This document shows, piece after piece, positions 11,336 to 23,467 of a stretch of DNA of 64,000 nt. The notes beneath the pieces are model-generated. The model ran no database searches, was not told the DNA's origin, and saw only the letters and a program-made list of their open reading frames with translations. This DNA is from Anaeramoeba flamelloides (taxonomy: Eukaryota; Metamonada; Anaeramoebidae). The translations under genes and the position numbers were made by a program. Positions within the stretch are counted from its first letter, which is position 1; every line of letters begins with the position of its first letter. The stretch covers positions 11,966,001 to 12,030,000 of the forward strand of contig JANTQA010000047.1 of the NCBI GenBank assembly GCA_027625915.1. The letters are read 5' to 3'.

Positions 11336-12024
11336 CGGGAAGGGATAGAAACTCTACAATACCCAATGATAATTGAAAACACTCTTGAAGAATATATTAA
11401 AATAAATAAAAAATCAAAAATAAATATTTAAGTGACCCTTCAAGAAGAACAATTATAAAAATTCAGAAGGATTACCAACTACCTAAATAGATATAACTAC
11501 ATAATGAATAAAAAAACAAATAATTTTTTTGCTTTATGTTTAAAATATCAAACATAAAGAAATAAAAGACAATATTGATCACTTTTTTTGGGTATATCCT
11601 ACTTATTAAAATGATATAGTAATTTTATAAATAAATCAAAGTAATAAAACTTTAAGAAATAATTTTAAACCTAGATGATTTAAAAGTTTTTCAGTTAATT
11701 AACAATCGTGAAATCTCTGATACAACACTTAAATTTTTGGACAAGTATTTAAATACAAGTGTATTTAGAGCGTAATTTACACTTCTTCCCCAATAAAATA
11801 AAATAAAATAAAATAAAAAGTAAAGAAATTGAATTTTTATTATTTAAAGAAAAGTGAACTCCATATTTATTTCTTTTTGAAAAAACTAAAAAAAAGTATG
11901 TTAAAAGTTAAAGCGGAAAAATTTTTACATTCAATTAAAAATCAATTTTATCAAGTAAACAATTCCTGGAAATAAAAATAGGTTCACATAATCTACGACA
12001 TGATTTTTAAAATACTACTAAAAT

Positions 12025-12240
12025 ATATTCTAAATTATTTTATTTGGTCAGAAGAAAAAAAAATTCAAATATAGTGATAGTAAATCGAAAAAAAATCTTA
12101 ATAGAACCTGGAAAATTAGATTTTCTCAATTTAAATTGATAAATACCTCAAAAAAATTTTTTTGATGAAAGGTTTCTTCTTTATAAATCTTCTTTATTAT
12201 CATGAAAGTTCTTAAAAAGTCATAAATTAACAAAAAATTT
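12025..12240 (+). repeat. Dispersed repeat R1, copy 2
   Basis: Same orientation as 1-205. It shares the AACCTGGAAAATTAGATTTT block followed by the TTTTTTGAT...GAAAG stretch, with about the same spacing and scattered indels. Noncoding. Confidence 0.6.
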
Positions 12241-12677
12241 TTCTTGATCTTTCAAGTTTTATCAATTACTTTTTGAAAAATAATTATAAGATGGTTACCC
12301 ACATTTAAAGTTTAATTTTTGTCAGACTCCTTTGAAGAGTCATTTTAAAAAAGTGAAAACTTATGAGAATTAAACCAAGTTTGGTAGAATTCTATTTTAA
12401 TATAGTGAGAAATCATATTTAAATGTAGTACAGAGGTTGGAGCCAGAACAAAAAGCAATTTTTTGAAACAATTCACACTTTTTAAAAAAGTTTGAATTCA
12501 AGACTAGTCATCAAAAAAAGAATTATTTACTTTATTAAAGTGATAGTTTGTCTTTGTGCTTTTAATTTTTTTTAATCATTTTTTTTAATTTTTTCTCTTG
12601 TAGAAATTTCCAACCACAAAACAAAGCCAATTTTCAAAACAGTTTCCAAAAATAAAGAATAATAACTAACTAACAAT

Positions 12678-14732
12678 ATGCAAACAAGCGGATGGAAAGC
12701 AAGAAAAAAGCTTGTACAGGTACCGATCTTTCTACCAAACAATTTAGAAGACTCGAACCTTGAAGCGATTTTGCTTCGTATTAGGCTTGAAGAGATCTGT
12801 TCTTTATTAGATGAGAAAAACTTTCCAAGTTCAGATATTCTTTATCCAGATTTAAAAGGTGAGACGGGGATTAAGGACGGTTTATTAGTTTCTACAAAGA
12901 GAGAAAGAGCAATCCAAAAATTGAGAGAAGAAAAAGAAAGATTAAACAAGCGGTGTTCCCAATTGTCAACCCTGTTTAAGTTACCCGAAGAAGACATTCC
13001 TGAACCACAATTCATTCAAAAGAGGGTATTAATTTCCTCCATGAACCTTGTTGGTGTCTTATTAGGTCCCAAGGGATCCACAATTGAAAAGATTAAAAGA
13101 GAAACGAATACAAAGATCATCATCCAAGGCAAAGGCATGGTTGCGAAATCTAAAAATCCGAATAAAACAACAGTTACGAACACAAGTAACAATAATGAAA
13201 ACGATGAAATCCGCCAAGAGCCTTTACACGCCTTGATCATAGGAACAGAACAAGAACAAGTCGACCAGGCGGAGAAGATAGTTCGCAAGATCACAACTGC
13301 GATCCCTGACGAATTTAACGAATTAAAAAGAAACCAATTGCGTGAGCTTGCCATGATTAAAGGTGGCGCAACAGTTACCGGTAACTCTTCATATGACGTC
13401 ATCTCTCTCGCAGGGAAACGTTCAGAAACTGCCAAGCCAATAACGTCCTCTTATGATTCCAGAAACCAAGCACAACAAGAATTACAAAACCAAAAAATTG
13501 AATTAGAAAAGAGAAAATTTGAATTACAACAGCAAATGAAATTTGGTGATAAAAAAATGGAATCAGATTATATTCATTTAATGAAACAAATTAATCAAGG
13601 TATCATTCAAAACCAATTTGATCTTTCTGAGTCATCTTCATTAGATGCAAATCAAAATCAGATCCAAAACCCAAATCAAGATGAAAATGAAAACCAAAAT
13701 CAAATTCAAAGCCAAAATGAAAATGTAAACCAAAGCCAAAGCCAAAGTCAAAGTGAAATTCATAACCAAATTCAAAAACAAATTCAACAACAAATACAGA
13801 AAAATCAACTCCAAAAAAATATGACTAATAATCAAAATTTTCAAAATAATTCTAATTCAATTTCTCAAAATCAAACATCTTCTTCAAATTCTTCTTCATT
13901 TCTAAACAATAACCTTAACGATTTAATGATGAAAAGAAGAAGATTTTTTAATTCAAAAAATAATCAAACAGCGAATAACAATTCTCAAATTTCAGTAAAT
14001 AACACCCCAAATATAAACTCCTCCTCTTCTTCTTCATCTTCAAATGAAAAAACGATTCAAAACAATAGTTTGAATAATCACCAATATGTTACAAATAACC
14101 AAAATATTTGGAACCAACAACAACAACAGCAAAATACACACCACCACCACCATCGTCGTCGCCATAACCACCAGCAATATCACCATAATAATAGAAACCG
14201 GTTCCAGAACCAACAACAAATGAATCTTCAAAAGCAAGAGCAATTATACAACCAAAAACCAAATCAAAATCAATCAGACTTACAGCAACAACAAATACGA
14301 AAAAAAATACAACAACAATTGTTTCAACAACAGCAACAGAAGCAGCAACAGCAACAGCAACAGCAATCATTATATTATCAAAAACCAATACATTCTAACA
14401 AACAATCAGAATCCCATTTCCAACAGCAACAAAAATTCCAAAAACAATTATATACTCACCAACAAAATAACCAACAAACAATGTTCCAACAGCAGCAGCA
14501 GCAGCAGCAGAAAAAACAGTTACACCCTTCTTTTAATAATTTAAACCCAAATTTATCAAATCAATTTCCCAATCAAAATTTGCTTCAAAATCAGAATATC
14601 GATCGAAATACAATTGGACGCCTCGGGAACAATAATAAACCAAATAATCAAAATTTGGGAATATATGGAAGAATACGCTCAACATTATATTTGCCAGAAA
14701 AACCACCAGGAACAGACGGGGCACTCATTTAA
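12678..14732 (+). CDS. SF1: Branchpoint-binding protein / splicing factor 1 homologue
   Basis: An intronless frame of 684 codons. SF1/BBP recognises the intron branch point during early spliceosome assembly and partners U2AF large subunit. Residues about 25-110 form the helical region that precedes the KH domain in SF1. The KH domain spans about 113-210, with the GPKGSTIEKIKRETNTKI loop equivalent to SF1 GPRGNTLKNIEKE...KI, then IIIQGKGMV and PLHALIIGTEQEQV. A QUA2-like segment (NELKRNQLRELAMIKG, about 213-228) closely matches the SF1 NDLRKMQLRELARLNG. The N-terminal SGWKARKKL, a tryptophan among basic residues, could serve as a U2AF-binding ULM. The C-terminal 400 residues are Q/N/S-rich with a HHHHHRRRH patch. 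I see no CCHC zinc knuckle, which most SF1 proteins have after QUA2. The last 25 residues (YGRIRSTLYLPEKPPGTDGA) are complex and may be a conserved tail. Confidence 0.85.
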   Translation: MQTSGWKARKKLVQVPIFLPNNLEDSNLEAILLRIRLEEICSLLDEKNFPSSDILYPDLKGETGIKDGLLVSTKRERAIQKLREEKERLNKRCSQLSTLFKLPEEDIPEPQFIQKRVLISSMNLVGVLLGPKGSTIEKIKRETNTKIIIQGKGMVAKSKNPNKTTVTNTSNNNENDEIRQEPLHALIIGTEQEQVDQAEKIVRKITTAIPDEFNELKRNQLRELAMIKGGATVTGNSSYDVISLAGKRSETAKPITSSYDSRNQAQQELQNQKIELEKRKFELQQQMKFGDKKMESDYIHLMKQINQGIIQNQFDLSESSSLDANQNQIQNPNQDENENQNQIQSQNENVNQSQSQSQSEIHNQIQKQIQQQIQKNQLQKNMTNNQNFQNNSNSISQNQTSSSNSSSFLNNNLNDLMMKRRRFFNSKNNQTANNNSQISVNNTPNINSSSSSSSSNEKTIQNNSLNNHQYVTNNQNIWNQQQQQQNTHHHHHRRRHNHQQYHHNNRNRFQNQQQMNLQKQEQLYNQKPNQNQSDLQQQQIRKKIQQQLFQQQQQKQQQQQQQQSLYYQKPIHSNKQSESHFQQQQKFQKQLYTHQQNNQQTMFQQQQQQQQKKQLHPSFNNLNPNLSNQFPNQNLLQNQNIDRNTIGRLGNNNKPNNQNLGIYGRIRSTLYLPEKPPGTDGALI

Positions 14733-15409
14733 TCATTTTAATAATTACAGATTATTTATAAACATTTTCTGTTATATATACCATATGTTTTTTTTTTTTT
14801 TTTTTTTTAATTATTTTACCCTTATCATATTTTTTAATCCTCACTTTATGAAATGAATTTTATTTTATTTTATTGATTTCAATCTAAAATTTTAGAATAA
14901 TATCGAAAATAAAATGAGAAAATTTTTTTTTAAGATTTTGATTCTGTTCAGGAATTTTTTTAAATATACTTTTTAGTATTTCAGAGAATACACCATTATT
15001 AATTATCTTTTGAAAAGATCAAATTTGTTTTGATCATTGTTGAAAATATTGTAAATTTTTTTTTTTTTTATTATTTTCTTGCTATAGTTTTTGTTTTTGT
15101 TTCTATCAATTCAATAGTTTGTGTAATAACTTGCATTAATGGCAGACGAAGTTTTTTATCTTATATTTCTGATGAAAAAAAGATTCGAATATAATTAAAA
15201 TTAAGCTTGTCAAAAAAATAATACTTCAGAGGTGAATAACAAATAAAATTCACGGGGTAATGATAAATGTTTCAAGTATTTATATTAGGTATATTTTTAG
15301 GAAGGTTTTATGCATTTTTTTTATAATCCAGTGCTCTCTGTTGACTCAACTTGAAAGAATACTATAAATTTGTATAATCTTTTAATATTTAACAACAATT
15401 TTGGACAAA
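14733..15409. other. Intergenic DNA downstream of SF1
   Basis: 3' flank of SF1 with T-runs at 14787-14808 and 15057-15069. No gene, RNA or paired repeat is seen. Confidence 0.55.
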
Positions 15410-15944
15410 TAAACTACTTTCCAAATATTTATAAATACACAAAATCAAGAATAGACAAAAAAAACCCACTTTAAAGTATTTTTCCAAACCTAAAATAAAT
15501 CACATTTATATTTTAAATTAGTAATCTTTTTGTAAATAATAATTTTAACCCAAATAAAAGAAAAAAATATAAAACTCAAAAAAAAAAATCCTTATTCCAA
15601 AATGATATTACGACCTTAAAAAATAAATTAGTAAATTTGTTGAAATTTCAACAACAATTATTGATCTACTCAAATGATAAGACATCATCAATTAATTGTA
15701 TGTAATTTTTCGATTTAAAAAACTCAATATTAACTTTCTATCAACTATTTTGAAAATAAAACTACCGATCTAATAAAACATACTACTTAACTGAAAAAAA
15801 ATGAAATGAAAACAAAACAGCAAATACAAAAAATGAATTTCATATTTTTTCAGTTCAAAATTATTTTCAAATTGAAGTTAAGGTACAGCATTGTTATTTC
15901 TTCAACCGTTTAAACCTGTGCCCAAATTTTTGGAATTTAGTTTT
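15410..15944 (+). mobile_element. MITE family A, copy 3
   Basis: About 535 bp, co-linear with the copy at 4516. The left terminus is decayed (AAACTACTTTCCAAATATTT). The right terminus GTGCCCAAATTTTTGGAATT is well preserved. Interior blocks such as AAATAAAAGAAAAAAATATA and the TTGATC-ATGATAAGACATCATC region are shared. Noncoding. Confidence 0.8.
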
Positions 15945-16261
15945 GTTACTTTTTATTCAATAAAAAAATATTATTTGGCATTTAAAACAACAAACCAAAT
16001 AATTTTTGTAAAAATTTTTTAACAATGGTAACAAATACGAGTGATTAAATACAATTCTGAAAATAGTTTATATTGAAATTGATCAATTGTTTTGAGGATT
16101 CTTTTGAATAATTATTTGTCAAATTTTTTTTAAAAATGGAACAGATTTGGTTTTCAAAAATATTATTAAAAAAAAAAAAAATGAAAAATTAAAAAAAAAA
16201 TAAAGGTGATAAAAAAGGAAAAAGTGAAAAAAAGATAAATTATTATTTAAGGAATTTCTTA
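15945..16261. other. Intergenic DNA between MITE A and the AP-4 beta stop codon
   Basis: About 317 bp of AT-rich 3' flank with A-runs at 16171-16200. Nothing else is recognised. Confidence 0.5.
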
Positions 16262-19200
16262 TTATTCTGTTAATACTGTTGCTATGTATTCTGCAAACAA
16301 TTTCAAAAATTGTGGGTTTGTTCCTTTAGCGTTCAGCTTTACGTTCACACCTGTGATTAACAATTGAAACAGTCCAATTTGGTTACTTGAAATATCTTTT
16401 CCATAACAAAAGATTTTTATTGTTGATTGTATTAAGCCAGAAGCCATTACTTGGAAATTATTTTCCTTTAAAATTTCTTCAAAGCTCTCTTTGTCGAGTT
16501 CTTCATCCAATTCAAAATCAAAATTTAGATTATGAGAGCTATTCATCCATTTATTTTGGAATTCTGAAGGCTCAAGATTAAATTTGGGCACAAGTTCAAT
16601 CTCTTGTTCTTCTTGAGAATTTTGCTGATTTTGATTTTGTTGATTTATATCCAAGTCATTTACATTTTGTTGAATTTGATCAAGAAGCTCCTCTTCACTA
16701 AAAGAGCTTGAGTCGGTGCTTGAATCTTCTTCTTCTTCTTCTTCTTCTTCTTCATTTTTGTGAAGAATTCGTTTAAATTGATCATAAGGCTTTTTGTACA
16801 CCACTGAAAAGGTGTTAAATTCGTCCATTAAAATCTCGAATAATTCTAAGGGATCATTTTCTGTAAAGCGAGTAAATTTTTCTTTCTCATAAAGTACAAT
16901 TGATTTTGTTTTATTAATATCCGTGGAAATTAAACGATAATAAAACAAGCCACGATCAATAACATCTGGCTCATTTGAATTTTCTGTTGCTTCATGCAGA
17001 ATTACTCCTAACATTTTTTTGCTTTCTGGTGGTCTTTTAAAAAACATTTTTAATACAGAAGTTAAAAGTTCCAATTTTATTTTTTCAGATGATTCTTCAG
17101 AAAATGTTTCAACAAATTTTTCTAAGATATATGGTCCCTCATCAATTTTCTCTCCAAACTCCCCCAGTATCCAGATCAAACTAACCTTTGCTTCTTCAGT
17201 ATGAATAATTTCCGAAAGTCTCTTCAATTCTGGTAAAACTATTTCTAATGATTGCTCTGGGAAGAGCCTGATCACGTCTTTCAAAATAATCATGGATGCT
17301 TCAACAATATGTGGTATATCAAGTTCAATGAATTCCATTAAATAGTCAATAACCATATCGAAATAAGACGATAATTGTGATGCAATTTTGCCAATCGCAC
17401 GAATGCAATAACTCGAAATCTGTTCATTTAATGAACTATTGATAACATACGATGCTAATGCAAAAATAATTTGTTTGAAATTTTGTTTATTTACAATTTC
17501 ACATAGAATATCAATTTTAATTTCTTGGAGATACGTTGGATCACTTCCTTTGATAAAAAATCTACTTGCTTCACTTGCAAAAAGATTTGGTAACTGTGTT
17601 GCTATTAAGTAAATATGCTTCAAAACAGGATAGGCCATTTCGTTTCCAGTGCAACTAACAAGTGTAATTAATGGATTTTTTATTCGATCATAAATCTATT
17701 TGATAATTAAATGTTGTTTAGATTGCAAATAAAGAAAAAAAAAAAAAAAAAAATTAAAAATGAGAAAGGGAAAAATTTATATGGAAAATGAAATTTTTTT
17801 TAAACTAGAAACAATCCTGAAGTAAACGATACAAAAATACTCAGAAAATTACTAAAGATAATTTGTCACAAAAAAAACATATTTTCCAAGGATTTAATTT
17901 TAATTGTAATATATATTAAATTACGTGAAATTTCAAAAATCACAGAAAACCCTTTATTTGAATTTGATAATAATTCTATATCAATAATTCTATATCAATA
18001 AATATTTGAATTTTAAGCAAGTGTGACAAAAAAGTTTTTTAAGAGAGGCCTAAAAAATAGCTCTATTAAAATTTGTTAATTGGTTGTTTTAAAGATACTA
18101 TTTGAAAGGTTTTTTTGATATGCTTTTATTAAAATGGCTCTAAATAAATCCAATGTTTTAATGTAAACAGGGTGGAATTTTGTTGAATCACCTATCTTTG
18201 AGAAGAAAAATAAAAAATTAATGATGGAATTTTTTCACAATTAAAAAAGGAAATTAATCCGAAATATCAATTGAAATAATCATTTGATAGAAATATCTAT
18301 TAAATAATCATTTGATGAAAAGATCCTACCAAATAGACCTCTATTTAAAACAAATAATGATAAAAATTTAATTTTTTCGTTTCATTTTGTTAAAAAAAAA
18401 AAATAATGATAAAAATTTAATTTGTTTCTTTATTCTTTTTTTTTCAATATTATCAATATTAAATAAATTATATTGGGATTCTTTTGTTTTTTTTTTATGA
18501 ATTCTGTTGAAAAAGAAAATAATGATTTTTTTATTAAGAAAATTAATGATTGAAAAATTTTAAATTTATCAAAAAAAAAATGAGGAAAAATTTCATCTAC
18601 AGCAATTTTAAAAAAAGTAATGAACAAAAGTTTTCAATTGTGTAACTCAAACTGCTTAAAAGAGTGAATCAAACACTAAGAGCAATATTTTTAAAGACTT
18701 TTGTCCATTACTTTTTTAAAAACAGCTGTAATTAAGTTAATTTTTTATTAATAATAAAAGAAAATAAAATACAATTCCAAAAAATTGTTTTTTTATAGTT
18801 TAATTTGAAGCTTTATTGTTAATTTCTTGCAAATATTAAGAAATAATAAATTAACAATAAGAATGTATTTAAAAGCAATTTCTATATATATATTTTTTTT
18901 TTGGTTTTGATCATGTTTTCTCAAATGAATTTGTAAGAAACTTTTTTTTCTTTTATTAATGAGATGCATTAAATTATGTTTTAATAAAAATAAATCATTC
19001 TTTAATAGATTTATTTTCAATTTGTTATGAAGAAAATGAAATACTGACAAAGTCACAAAAAGATTTTAATGATTTTAGTTAAATTTCCATTTGACACTTT
19101 TTTTTTATAAATGGTAAAAATTTTTTTTCCATTTTTTTGAATTTAACAGTTGAAAAAGAATTTCTAAATTTTGGTTATATTAATTCCAAAATTTAATTTT

Positions 19201-20492
19201 GAAATAATAATTGAAAAATATAATTTAAAGAAATAATTCCCAACACAAATTCCTGTTTAATTCTAAATGAAAAGAAAAAAATTCTTTTTATTATCAAAAG
19301 TTCAATAAGGATGAGTACAAATAAATGAAACAAAATTTTTGTTTTTAATTGGTTTTGTGGAAGTGTTGTATTTTCTCAACTAATAATTCGGAAAATATTT
19401 GTGAATTTGAACTAATAATTGGAAAAGTGTTTCTTTTATTAATTGGAAAATGACAGTATTAAATTTTTGAGAATTTAGTCTTGTTATTATTATTTTCAAA
19501 TAATAATTTAATTATAAAAGAAAAGAAACAATTGGAAGAAATTTGTTTAAAAAAAAAAAAAAAGGGAAATAAAAATGAAGAAATTTACTTGGTTTCTTAA
19601 ATTAGGAAGATCATTAATTAAATTAATAAAGACTTTGGAAACTGCAAGAATGACAGAAGTGTTTCCTGATTTTAAATAATTATCAAGAAGATTTAAAATT
19701 TGGAGACATTCTTGTTCAGACTGAGGTGCGTAATTTGCAACAAGCCCCAAAACAATGCTTTGTCCCCAGTGTGTGAATTCATGAAATCTTTTTAAAAGAT
19801 GAATAATAATTTTCTGTGTGATCGAAATGCCCCCTTTTGATGCCAATATTTCATTTAGTGCAACAACTGAGTTAATGGAGACATAAGGATCAACTTCTGC
19901 AATCATTGAATACAATTTTTTTTCAATTTCTGTGCCTAGGACTAATTCTGGACTTACACGGAACAGTTTGACTGTTGCAAGCACGGCAATACGTCGAACA
20001 TAATTGCTTCGATCCATGAGCCCTTTTTTAATCTCTCTTGCCATATACTCAACTAATTCTTTGTTCATTCTGGAATTTGTTTTATTGTTTTTGGTTTTTT
20101 ATTCATAATTTTGAAAATTTAAAAAGAAATGTTTAAAAAAAAAAATAAAAAAAAAAAAATTGATGATGGATGATTGAAAGGATCAAAAGATTTTTTTTGA
20201 GAAAAATGAAAATTTATAGATTATAAATTTAAAGGTTGTGAAAAATATGAAAACTTTGAGCAAAACTGTTTGGTTTTATTAAACAGTCGTTTTAATAAAA
20301 AAAAAAAAAAGCAAATCAAAAGAAGAAATATTTTTAAAAATTGAAAGTGAGAAACAAGGAGAAAATATTATTTTTTAATCCAAGGAAGATCTTGTTTTGT
20401 TGAGTATTTTAAATTTTGGTTTTCAATGACAGACTTTTTATAAACAAACAAAAAAGAAAAAAAAAACAATCTTTTAACAAGATAATAGGAAG

Positions 20493-20524
<32 letters not shown>

Positions 20525-20875
20525 AGAAAAAAAGAAAAAAATTAAATAGTCTACTTACAAACTGGACATAGATCTTAAAGACAAACCTCTAACAAGAGGA
20601 TCTTGGCTTTGGCAATCACGTTGGAAAGTACCTGTCGACAGGATAAGAAGCTCTTTGTTTTCTTCCGCATATTTACAAATATACAAATAGATCATCTTTT
20701 TTTGAACCAAATCTGTTGTTTGTGCTGCCTTTACCATATCTGCAAAAAGTGGTGACAAATTTACACCTAAGCTCATTGCTGAGATGATTTGTTCAATCAC
20801 CACTCTTCTTCGGGACTGTTCTTTTGATTCATTAAGTAATTGTCGAAAACTTTTTATCACTCTTGAGCTACTCAT
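16262..20875 (-). CDS. AP4B1: AP-4 adaptor complex subunit beta, three exons
   Basis: I reconstruct three exons: 20875-20559, 20069-19589 and 17695-16262, joined by GTAAGT...CCAG and GTAAAT...ATAG introns. Phases agree (2, then 0) and the total is 743 codons, close to the 739 of human AP-4 beta. AP-4 carries cargo from the trans-Golgi network without clathrin; the beta subunit is one of its two large subunits. The trunk reads as beta-adaptin: SLRSMSSL then MNKELVEYMAREIKKGLMDR, SNYVRRIAVLATVKLF, WGQSIVLGLVANYAP, and across the second junction RNQ|IYDRIKNPLITL. AP-4 rather than AP-1/2 is favoured by DVIDRGLFYYRLISTD (AP-4 has FYYRLL, AP-1/2 YWRLL), EFNTFSVVYKKP, and the short hinge. The hinge is acidic and Q/N rich (EEEEEEEE near 560). 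The last 110 residues fit the platform appendage. ATG at 20875. Confidence 0.85.
17696..19588 (-). other. Intron 2 of AP-4 beta (1.9 kb)
   Basis: Bounded by GTAAAT (donor, minus strand, at 19588) and ATAG (acceptor, at 17696). It is much longer than the other introns reconstructed here (about 100-490 nt). It includes a short direct duplication of AATAATGATAAAAATTTAAT near 18354-18421 and AT-rich filler. No inserted coding element was recognised. Confidence 0.7.
20070..20558 (-). other. Intron 1 of AP-4 beta (489 bp)
   Basis: Donor GTAAGTAG at 20558 and acceptor AATTCCAG at 20070, both canonical. The interior is A-rich on the plus strand, hence a T-rich tract near the donor side of the transcript. 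Removing it joins SLRSMSSL to MNKELVEY without a gap relative to beta-adaptins. Confidence 0.8.
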
Positions 20876-22637
20876 TCAATTGGTGAAGAATAATTGCAAA
20901 ATTCTTTGAAAAAACGAAAAACAAGAAAAATGTTGTCAAATAGAAAAAATGAATTTTTTTATTTTTTTGACATTCACATAGTTTCTTAACCAAACAAATT
21001 CTTTCGTTGACTCATTTTAGTAGTGTTTGGGGTATTGTCTTTTACAAACAGGAAATTGATTCTTTTAACTTGGTAACAATTTGTTGAATGGTGGTATTCT
21101 TTTGTCTCCCAAAGAAATTGATTTCGAAATAGGCATTATTTTTTTTGACAAACTTTATGATTTACTTTTTCTCATAAAATTTTGTATTTTTAGAGATAAT
21201 TTGAGTCTCGAGGCCAAAGGGTATTTTGGTAATAATTAGATTCTTCTGGTTGGGAATACTATTTGAGTTGGAATTAATTGAACATTAATTTTTCAGGTAT
21301 TAGTATCAATCTTTGTACGTCAATAATTAAAGTGTGTTTTTGTTTGGATGTAAAAGGTATTGTTGTACATCTTTCACCTACCACGAAAAAATCTATTTTA
21401 AATATTATTCGACAATAAATTCTTAGATTTTTTACTTAAGGTGACACTCTTAAAAATTATCAATTTTTGGAACTTTTTTTTTTTAATTCCTTTTCGAAAT
21501 CGAAAAATAGAAACTAAAGAATTGTATTCATGTATTACCAATAATTCATATTTTAGAACTTTCAAAAGTAAAAATCTTTTTAATTTTATCATTTCCAAGA
21601 TTAACTTAATAATTATTTATATAAAAAATCGGAAGGTTGATTAGTTTTGTTGCATTTTTATGAAGCTTTTTGTATTATCGAAAAATTACTAATATGTGGA
21701 AATAATTTTTGAAAATAATCTATTTATTAAAAATCCAATTTTTTATTAGAAAAGAATATTTTGTAACTAATCTATCTTTCACAGTCAAATTTAATAAAGA
21801 TATTTTGTAACTTTGTAATCTAAATATTGATGATTAAATGTTGAAATTTGCAATGAATTCCAGATTTTTTCTGAAATTATTGGTTTTTTTTTCTTATATT
21901 AGGATCCTTTTTAATTTTGATTAGATCAACTTTTGTTCTATTTTACTCATTTTTTATAGGCATTTAAATTATAAATAACTAATATGATTTGAATTCCAAT
22001 AGTAAAATTCTTTGAGCTACATACCTATATGTGTTAAACACTAAGCACTTAACTTTTAAGATATTAATTCAAGGAACAATAAATACTTTATACACTTTAT
22101 GAGATTAGATATTGATGATACCATCATTTTCCCTTTGAGAATAGGTATTGTTTAAAATTGGTTTATATTAATTCTTTGAATTTCTTTGTTTTTTTTTTTT
22201 TTTTTTTTTTGGTAAAGCTGAACGAAATTTGGTTCCTTTTTTTTTACAATAAAAAGTACAAATAATCAATCATAAATATTTATTTTTTTTTTAAATACAT
22301 TTTTAGGGTATTAGTCTAAGAATTGATTTGTAGCTAATTGGATATGGAATAATTAAAAATAAAATGATTTATCTCCATTTCAAATAGTTATTGCAAATAT
22401 ATTTGATATAAATATTAAAGAAAGATAAATTATTGGATTTTTTGAATATTATCACTTTGATAATGGCTATTCACATCGGTCCATTCATTCACATTTCTCA
22501 TATTTAAAATTAATAACAAATCAAATTAAAAAAATAAGATATTTTTAATATTTGAAAAATACCTAACCCTCATATAATTACAGTTATAAATGTTTGAAAA
22601 AGTATTCAATAACTAAATTATAAGTTTTTTTTCAAAT
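20876..22637. other. Intergenic DNA upstream of AP-4 beta
   Basis: About 1.8 kb holding the AP-4 beta promoter and leader. On the plus strand 21078-21241 is open for about 50 codons without an ATG, and part of the same stretch is also open on the minus strand. I cannot assign it. A T-run lies at 22189-22210. No RNA gene was recognised. Confidence 0.45.
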
Positions 22638-23374
22638 TAAACAACAATTCAAAATTTTTAACACACCAAAAGTTGATTTTTGAAAAAAAACTTATTAAAT
22701 CACTTCTCGAAGAAATACAGCCAGTTTCACTTTTAAGGCACAAACTGCAAAGAAAATTAAGAAACAATAAAAATCTCAAATTAAGGCACAAAATTCAGAT
22801 TCTAGTAAAATAAATTGTAAAAAAAGAATTACAAATTTTGTGCCTTAATCTAAGATTTTTTTGTGCCTTAAATTTACTTAAAAAGTTTGTATTTTAAAAG
22901 TGGAACTTACTTTACCAAATTAAAACCATTCACAAATTGAAATATTAACAATTGTTTATAAATAAAAATACTCACAAAACAAAAAATAAAAAATTATCAA
23001 TACTAATAAATCAAGATTTTAAAAAAAAAAATGTTGATGAATCAACAAAAAAATAAATTGGTAAATTTGTTTAAAATATATTATGGAATATTGATCGATC
23101 AAATTGTTAGATAACCCCCAACTAATTTTATTTGAGTTCTTCTATTTGGAATAACTCAGCTTTAACATTATGCCAATCGTTCGAAAAAAAATATTTTAAT
23201 GGTAAGAATCAGGTGAGGAAATTAAAAAAAAGAAATAAATACAAAAAACTAAAAGATGAAAAAATGATTTTCAAAAAAATATAAAATTTAAATTATTTCC
23301 AATTTGAATGAAATTGTATTATTGTAATTCTTTGGAACATTTTAATTATATTGAAAATTTTATATTTTATTTTA
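22638..23374 (+). mobile_element. MITE subfamily A2, copy 1, interrupted by MITE F
   Basis: The left end reads CAATTCAAAATTTTTAACAC and the right end TTGAAAATTTTATATTTTAT. It is co-linear with the copies at 48405-48942 and 50619-51144 once the inserted 195-bp element plus TA (22718-22914) is removed, leaving about 540 bp. A2 shares interior blocks with family A (for example TTGATCGATCAAATTGTTAG) but has different terminal bases. Confidence 0.85.
22718..22912 (+). mobile_element. MITE family F, copy 2, nested in MITE A2
   Basis: 195 bp between TA dinucleotides at 22716-22717 and 22913-22914. The left end CAGCCAGTTTCACTTTTAAG and right end CTTAAAAGTGGAACT-type sequence are inverted. The uninterrupted A2 element at 48405 reads AGAAATACCAAATTAGAAC at the equivalent point (48481-48499). 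That empty site proves insertion with a TA duplication. Confidence 0.93.
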
Positions 23375-23467
23375 TTTGAATTTTCCTATTTTAAATAGCT
23401 GGTATAATATATTTTTTTATATAAATTTTGTTCCACACTTATGAAAAACAACCCATGTTAATTATTC

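Larger units (their letters stand above)
10430..12677. other. Divergent intergenic region between exportin-5 and SF1
   Basis: Both flanking genes are transcribed away from this region, so it must hold two promoters, but I recognise no specific element. It contains a possible hairpin-type repeat near 11090-11335 and an R1 repeat copy near 12025-12240. A pyrimidine-rich tract ending CTCTTGTAG at 12594-12602 looks like a splice acceptor and could end a 5'UTR intron of SF1. A short AAAAT repeat lies near 11798-11818. Confidence 0.5.

Noticed and set aside
21078-21241. Open stretch LGNNLLNGGILLSPKEIDFE on the plus strand upstream of AP-4 beta
   Set aside because: It has no ATG and no family match, and part of it is also open on the minus strand, where it may be leader sequence. 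Not enough to call a gene.
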